Made by a program: the position numbers and the translations under genes. The notes under the pieces were generated by a model. That model searched no databases and was not told the origin of the DNA. It worked only from the letters and a program-made list of their open reading frames with translations. A stretch of 64,000 nt of DNA from Parahoeflea olei (lineage in GTDB: Bacteria; Pseudomonadota; Alphaproteobacteria; Rhizobiales; Rhizobiaceae). Shown here one piece after another: positions 55,405 to 64,000 of this stretch (positions are counted from its first letter, which is position 1; every line of letters starts with the position of its first letter). The stretch lies in contig NZ_LQZT01000034.1 of the NCBI RefSeq assembly GCF_001703635.1, positions 160,753-224,752 of the forward strand, in the 5' to 3' direction.

Positions 55405-55875
55405 TTACCAGCGGTAATGCGAGAATGCGCGGTTGGCGTCGGCCATCTTGTGGGTGTCTTCCCGCTTCTTGACAGCGCTGCCGCGATTGTTGGCCGCATC
55501 CATGAGTTCACCCGAGAGGCGCTCGATCATGGTGGTTTCGTTGCGCTTGCGCGCTGCGGCGATCAGCCAGCGGATGGCCAGGGCCTGACGGCGCTCGGGA
55601 CGAACATCGACCGGAACCTGGTAGGTGGCACCACCGACGCGACGCGAACGCACTTCGAGGTGCGGAGCGACGTTGTCGAGCGCCTGATGGAACATGGCGA
55701 CGGGCTCGGACTTGGAGCGGGCCTGAACCTGGTCAAGCGCGCCATAGACGATCTGCTCGGCAACGGATTTCTTGCCGTGCATCATAATGGCGTTCATGAA
55801 CTTGGTGATGACCAGATCGCCGAATTTCGGATCCGGGTTGATCTCACGCTTTTCTGCACTGTGACGTCGTGACAT
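55405..55875 (-). CDS. rpsG: Ribosomal protein uS7
   Basis: Small-subunit head assembly protein of 156 residues, starting [18 protein letters not shown], with the [25 protein letters not shown] motif. In E. coli uS7 represses the str operon; no site can be assigned here. The gap to rpsL is 67 bases. Confidence 0.98.
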   Translation of the reverse strand: MSRRHSAEKREINPDPKFGDLVITKFMNAIMMHGKKSVAEQIVYGALDQVQARSKSEPVAMFHQALDNVAPHLEVRSRRVGGATYQVPVDVRPERRQALAIRWLIAAARKRNETTMIERLSGELMDAANNRGSAVKKREDTHKMADANRAFSHYRW

Positions 55876-55942
55876 GCTTTTCGTCTTTCAACTGATGGGT
55901 CGAAAGGCCGGGCGCACCGCTGGATGCATCCGGCCAACACAA

Positions 55943-56314
55943 TTACTTCGGACGCTTGGCGCCGTATTTCGAGCGGCGCTGCTTGCGGTTCTTGACGCCC
56001 TGGGTGTCGAGAACGCCACGGATCACGTGGTAGCGCACGCCGGGAAGGTCCTTCACGCGGCCGCCGCGGATCATGACCACCGAGTGCTCCTGAAGGTTAT
56101 GGCCCTCACCGGGGATGTAACCGATCACTTCGTAGCCGTTGGTGAGACGGATCTTGGCAACCTTACGAAGAGCCGAGTTCGGCTTTTTCGGGGTCGTGGT
56201 GTACACGCGAGTGCATACGCCGCGCTTCTGCGGATTCTGCTCCAGCGCGGGAACCTTGTTGCGCTTTACCGGCGCCTGGCGCGGCTTGCGGATCAGCTGG
56301 TTTACAGTTGGCAT
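55943..56314 (-). CDS. rpsL: Ribosomal protein uS12
   Basis: Small-subunit decoding protein of 123 residues. The [12 protein letters not shown] and [18 protein letters not shown] motifs are of the normal streptomycin-sensitive type. It heads the str group. A long leader with a terminator-like hairpin lies upstream. Confidence 0.98.
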   Translation of the reverse strand: MPTVNQLIRKPRQAPVKRNKVPALEQNPQKRGVCTRVYTTTPKKPNSALRKVAKIRLTNGYEVIGYIPGEGHNLQEHSVVMIRGGRVKDLPGVRYHVIRGVLDTQGVKNRKQRRSKYGAKRPK

Positions 56315-56728
56315 GTAACCATCCCTTTAGAATTCATGTTTCGCCCTCTCGGACACCATGCCCATAAACCATATGCGCAAAACAAGGGCCGGATCCGGTC
56401 TTGCCGGAGGGCCCATGAAAGCAGAGGACACAGTGCGTGTCATGCGTGCAGCATTGTCGGTTCACAGTGCAGTCAGACACCTTGTTTGAGACAAGTTCCA
56501 GGACGAGTCGTCCCGAAGAAAAGCGTCTCACATCGGTCTCGGTGAGCGGTTCCTACTGATTTCCCCCCATGACGTCAAGGCCATGGGCAAAATAATCGGC
56601 CGCTGCGACGCTGTCTTGGCAAGGACTAGCCCTGCAGGACAGATTCTTGCGCCAGTTTGCGCGGTCGCGTGTGATTCATTGCCCTGCCCCGGACACCGCC
56701 GGGGCCGGATCGCCGATTCTTTGGGGAA
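56315..56728. other. Leader and intergenic region upstream of rpsL
   Basis: This 414-base stretch should hold the str-operon promoter, although I could not single out one pair of boxes. Notable features are the hairpin/T-run at 56379-56413 and the stem CTTGT/ACAAG near 56482-56496. The right half ends at the GlsB-like gene, which is transcribed leftward into the region. Confidence 0.45.
56379..56413 (-). promoter_or_regulatory. Possible attenuator hairpin in the rpsL leader
   Basis: Leftward, GGGCC and CCGG (56413-56402) pair with CCGG and GGCCC (56399-56386) with internal mismatches around a five-base loop, then TTGTTTT. The shape is that of an intrinsic terminator placed 65 bases before the rpsL start, so it may act as an attenuator. 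Alternatively it terminates leftward transcription from the GlsB-like gene. Confidence 0.5.
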
Positions 56729-56986
56729 TCAGCCGCGACGCACGAGGCCGATCAGGAACAAGAGGATCACCGCCCCGATGGTCGCATGCAGAATCGATCC
56801 GATGATTCCACCGCCGATGACGACGCCGAGCATCGGCAACACCAGGCCCGCGACAAAGGCGCCGACGATGCCGACGATAATGTTGCCGAGCAGGCCGAAG
56901 CCGTAGCCCTTCATGATCACGCCGGCGAGCCAACCGGCCACGGCACCGACGAGAAGAAATATCAAAAGACCTTCAAGACCCATCAT
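56729..56986 (-). CDS. GlsB/YeaQ/YmgE family membrane protein
   Basis: Protein of 85 residues with three Gly-rich hydrophobic helices: LLIFLLVGAVAGWLAGVIMKG, then GLLGNIIVGIVGAFVAGLVLP and GSILHATIGAVILLFLIGLV. The LLVGAVAGWLAG start and GxxGxxxVGIxGA pattern define the YeaQ/YmgE transglycosylase-associated family, usually stress-induced and of unknown role. GGGAG lies five bases before the first ATG of a tandem ATGATG. It lies between the ribosomal cluster and the peroxidase gene. Confidence 0.88.
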   Translation of the reverse strand: MMGLEGLLIFLLVGAVAGWLAGVIMKGYGFGLLGNIIVGIVGAFVAGLVLPMLGVVIGGGIIGSILHATIGAVILLFLIGLVRRG

Positions 56987-57206
56987 TGCTGCTCCCTCTG
57001 CAGATGCCCCAACGGCCCTTCGAGACAAGCATTAAACCGCAGCAGCGGCAAGCTGTCGCGCGGGCAGCGCGCGCAAAAATCGGGGACAACCGAGCGTCTT
57101 CCGGCGCTGCGGCGCCGATTCGCGGGCGGCAGCGGTGCGACAGGCGTTGCGCTCGCAGTCGGGCCATGAAAGGTAGGGAGCATCCCCGGTTGAGAAAGGA
57201 AGGCCG

Positions 57207-57503
57207 ATGAATTCCGACAACGACAACAGCGACGACGCCGGCACGCGCCCGGCCATCTTCATCATCATCGGCCAGACCAGCCGCATCAAGGGCGGCGAGA
57301 TGTCGCCGGTGCATGTGATGCTCGCGGCCCCCGACGAGGACACCGCCGTCAGGCTCTGCCTCGATGCGCTGTCGGCCAAGGGCTTCGCCGAGGCGGATCT
57401 CGACCAGATCGGGCTGATCGACGGCGCGCCCGACGAGGAGCCGCATGCCTCCGCCTATCAGGGCGCGATGGAAGGCGAAGTCGCCGTGATCGCGTTCGAC
57501 TGA
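57207..57503 (+). CDS. Hypothetical protein
   Basis: Protein of 98 residues with a strand-helix-strand pattern: PAIFIIIGQTSRIKG, HVMLAAPDEDTAVRLCLDAL, then AMEGEVAVIAFD at the C terminus. It has a charged N-terminal leader with many Asp/Asn and no signal or membrane segment. The length and pattern suggest a small ferredoxin-like or ACT-like fold, but I do not recognise a family. GAAAGGAAG precedes the ATG. A terminator follows 63 bases after the stop, so it is a single-gene transcript. Confidence 0.68.
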   Translation: MNSDNDNSDDAGTRPAIFIIIGQTSRIKGGEMSPVHVMLAAPDEDTAVRLCLDALSAKGFAEADLDQIGLIDGAPDEEPHASAYQGAMEGEVAVIAFD

Positions 57504-57566
57504 CCGGCGCACCGCAGGCGGGGCCACCGCCCCCGCCTGCGCCAGGTATCGCCCCTCACACGAATA

Positions 57567-57597
57567 GGGCCGCCCTTGTGCCGGGCGGCCCTTTCTC
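57567..57597 (+). terminator. Terminator of the 98-residue protein gene
   Basis: GGGCCGCCC (57567-57575) pairs with GGGCGGCCC (57583-57591) around a seven-base loop, followed by TTTCTC. Confidence 0.75.
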
Positions 57598-57677
57598 GTC
57601 CTGCAGGAGGGTGCTCCGGGATCATTCCCCGGCCCGGGGCCGGGAACCACGTCCCCGGAGCGGCATCCCCCGCAGCC

Positions 57678-58730
57678 TCAGTTCTTGACCTCGCCGCTCG
57701 GCCGCGGCGTGTCGGCGGTTTCCGCCGGCAGGATCGGATAGGTGACTTCCGGCACCTTGCCCGTGAGCGAGGTGAGGAAGGCCACGATCAGTTCGGCCTC
57801 TTCGTCGTTGATCTCCTGGCCCAGCTGCGACACGCCCATGATGCCCACGGCCTGCTTCAGGTCCCAGACCTTGCCGGAGTGGAAATAGGGCGCGGTGACG
57901 GCCACGTTGCGCAGTGGCGCGGCACGGAAGACATAGGAATCGTCGGCCGTCTTGGTGACTTCGAACCGGCCCTTGTCGTTCTCGGGCAGCACTTCCGCCC
58001 CCGGCTTTTCCACCAGGCCGAAGGGATAATAGCCCTCGCCGCCGACATTGACGCCAGCGTGGCAGGTCGAGCAACCCTTGTCCATGAACAGGGCCAGCCC
58101 CTTGAGCTGGTCGGCGTCCATGGCGTTGTCATCGCCATTGAGGAAAGCGTCGAAGGGCGCCGGTGTGATCAGCGTCGCCTCGAAGGCCTCGATCGCCTTG
58201 GCGAAGTTGTCGAAGGTGGTCGGGTCCTCCTCGCCGGGGAAGGATGCGGTGAACCATGTGACATAGTCGGGCATGGATTTCAGCGTGGCGACCACCTGGT
58301 CCGGCGTGTTGGCCATTTCGACGCCGGCCTGGACCGGGCCCTTGGCCTGGGCTGCCAGGTCGTCGGCGCGGCCATCCCAGAACTGGGCGATGTTGAAGAC
58401 GGCGTTGAAGACGGTCGGCGCGTTGCGCGGCCCCTTCTGCCAGCCGTGGCCGATCGACGTTTCGAGATTGTCGTCGCCGCCGGTGCCGAGATTGTGGCAG
58501 GAATTGCAGGAAAAGACGCCCGAAGCCGACATGCGCGGATCGAAGAACAGCGCCTTTCCGAGCGCGATCTTGTCCGGCGTGATCGGGTTGTTGGCAACCG
58601 CGGGCGTCGTCGACGGCAACGGCTTGAAAAGCTCCAGCGCGCTTTCGCGCAAATCGGCCGGCGATGGATCGGCGGCGAAAGCCGTGCCCGCCAGGAGCAC
58701 TGCCGCGATCGTTGTGATGATTTTCGTCAT
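57678..58730 (-). CDS. Di-haem cytochrome c peroxidase
   Basis: Periplasmic bacterial cytochrome c peroxidase family (CcpA/MauG-like), 350 residues. A signal peptide ends near AFAADPS (residue 20). Two haem motifs are visible, CNSCH at 75-79 (high-spin, peroxidatic haem) and CSTCH at 220-224. The Ca2+-site and the FWDGRADDL segment are present. It reduces hydrogen peroxide to water using electrons from cytochrome c, or has a related oxidative role. Its position between rpoC and rpsL is unusual. No adjacent partner gene is seen. Confidence 0.92.
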   Translation of the reverse strand: MTKIITTIAAVLLAGTAFAADPSPADLRESALELFKPLPSTTPAVANNPITPDKIALGKALFFDPRMSASGVFSCNSCHNLGTGGDDNLETSIGHGWQKGPRNAPTVFNAVFNIAQFWDGRADDLAAQAKGPVQAGVEMANTPDQVVATLKSMPDYVTWFTASFPGEEDPTTFDNFAKAIEAFEATLITPAPFDAFLNGDDNAMDADQLKGLALFMDKGCSTCHAGVNVGGEGYYPFGLVEKPGAEVLPENDKGRFEVTKTADDSYVFRAAPLRNVAVTAPYFHSGKVWDLKQAVGIMGVSQLGQEINDEEAELIVAFLTSLTGKVPEVTYPILPAETADTPRPSGEVKN

Positions 58731-58831
58731 TGTAACCTCCGTTCGGTGTGAACGGCGGCCAGTTTAGAATGCCTCCAATTCGCGCATTTGTTCCAGATCA
58801 ACAAAAACGCAATTCGTCCCACCCCCGAAGC

Positions 58832-58863
58832 AAAAAACGCCCGGGGTGGTGTACCCCGGGCGT
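58832..58863 (-). terminator. Terminator of the rpoBC operon
   Basis: Leftward, ACGCCCGGGG pairs with CCCCGGGCGT (58863-58854 with 58846-58837) around a seven-base loop, followed by TTTTTT (58837-58832). It begins about 50 bases after rpoC, so rpoBC is separated from genes to its left. Confidence 0.92.
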
Positions 58864-58916
58864 TTCGATTTGGTGTGACAGGTTGGCGCGGATGGCGCCC
58901 CCTGCCCGGCGCTGCC

Positions 58917-63125
<4,209 letters not shown>

Positions 63126-63301
63126 GCCTGTCTCCTTTTAGGGCTGTTCGCCCTTGGCTTGCGACGGCGCCGGCAGACACCCGGCTACAGGCCATCGCCT
63201 GAAATTCATAATGTCCGCGAGGTGCGCGGGTATTATCCCCTCCCCACCTCGGCGGGACGGAGACTGGCGCGAGGGATCCCGTCCCTCGCGCCTTCCAGGC
63301 T

Positions 63302-64000
<699 letters not shown>

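Overview
The window is GC-rich DNA from an alphaproteobacterium, most likely of the order Hyphomicrobiales (Rhizobiales). Four things point there: an ATP12-type F1-ATPase chaperone and a DUF1489 gene; adk placed between secY and rpsM in the ribosomal cluster; a fluC-rluC-HAD-atp12 gene run; and a cydDC-cydABX block with Fnr boxes behind an NsrR-like Rrf2 gene. This is inferred from gene content and order; no phylogeny was run. Nearly all DNA is coding. I found no rRNA, transposase, integrase or CRISPR array, and one tRNA.

Layout. 1-5.4 kb: D,D-carboxypeptidase with a SPOR domain, then a leftward set of J-domain membrane protein, VWA protein, DUF1489, L-serine ammonia-lyase, and a 33-residue membrane microprotein with its own promoter-like sequence, ribosome binding site and terminator. 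5.7-13.4 kb: small metabolic, transport and membrane genes (DUF599, DUF3253, EamA exporter, aldo/keto reductase, DUF1624 acyltransferase-like protein, isoprenylcysteine-methyltransferase-like protein, PilZ), a MerR/LiuR-type regulator with a likely autoregulatory operator, MgtE, and an unknown 95-residue protein. 13.5-20.6 kb: an Rrf2/NsrR-like regulator divergent from cydDC-cydABX, with one good and one perfect Fnr box, so the cytochrome bd oxidase and its maturation transporter are probably switched on when oxygen falls. 20.6-25.8 kb: tRNA-Leu(GAG), lipB, an XRE regulator, the glutathione-dependent formaldehyde oxidation pair, and a proline/alanine-rich lipoprotein. 25.9-33.8 kb: leftward ATP12, HAD phosphatase, RluC-type synthase, FluC, ketopantoate reductase-like protein, RarA and a DegP-type protease, interrupted by a rightward hicAB toxin-antitoxin pair. 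34-37.1 kb: MsrPQ periplasmic methionine sulfoxide repair, DUF2809 and DUF817 membrane proteins.

37.2-56.3 kb is the large leftward ribosomal cluster, read from rpsL-rpsG-fusA-tuf through the S10, spc and alpha groups to rplQ, including secY, adk and rpoA. It is cut into probable transcription sub-units by gaps with hairpins (rpsQ/rplN, rplO/secY) and by a good sigma-70-like promoter upstream of rpsM. 56.3-58.8 kb separates this cluster from rpoBC with a GlsB/YeaQ-type membrane protein, an unknown protein and a di-haem cytochrome c peroxidase. 58.9-64 kb holds complete rpoC and the C-terminal part of rpoB, which runs off the right edge.

Genes work together in clear sets: transcription and translation machinery; low-oxygen respiration; periplasmic protein quality control (DegP opposite MsrPQ); formaldehyde detoxification; and envelope synthesis. 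I see no large dedicated novel system. The best leads are the VWA/J-domain coupled pair, the 33-residue microprotein, the accessory insertions in otherwise conserved gene order, and the hairpin-bearing breaks in the ribosomal operon.
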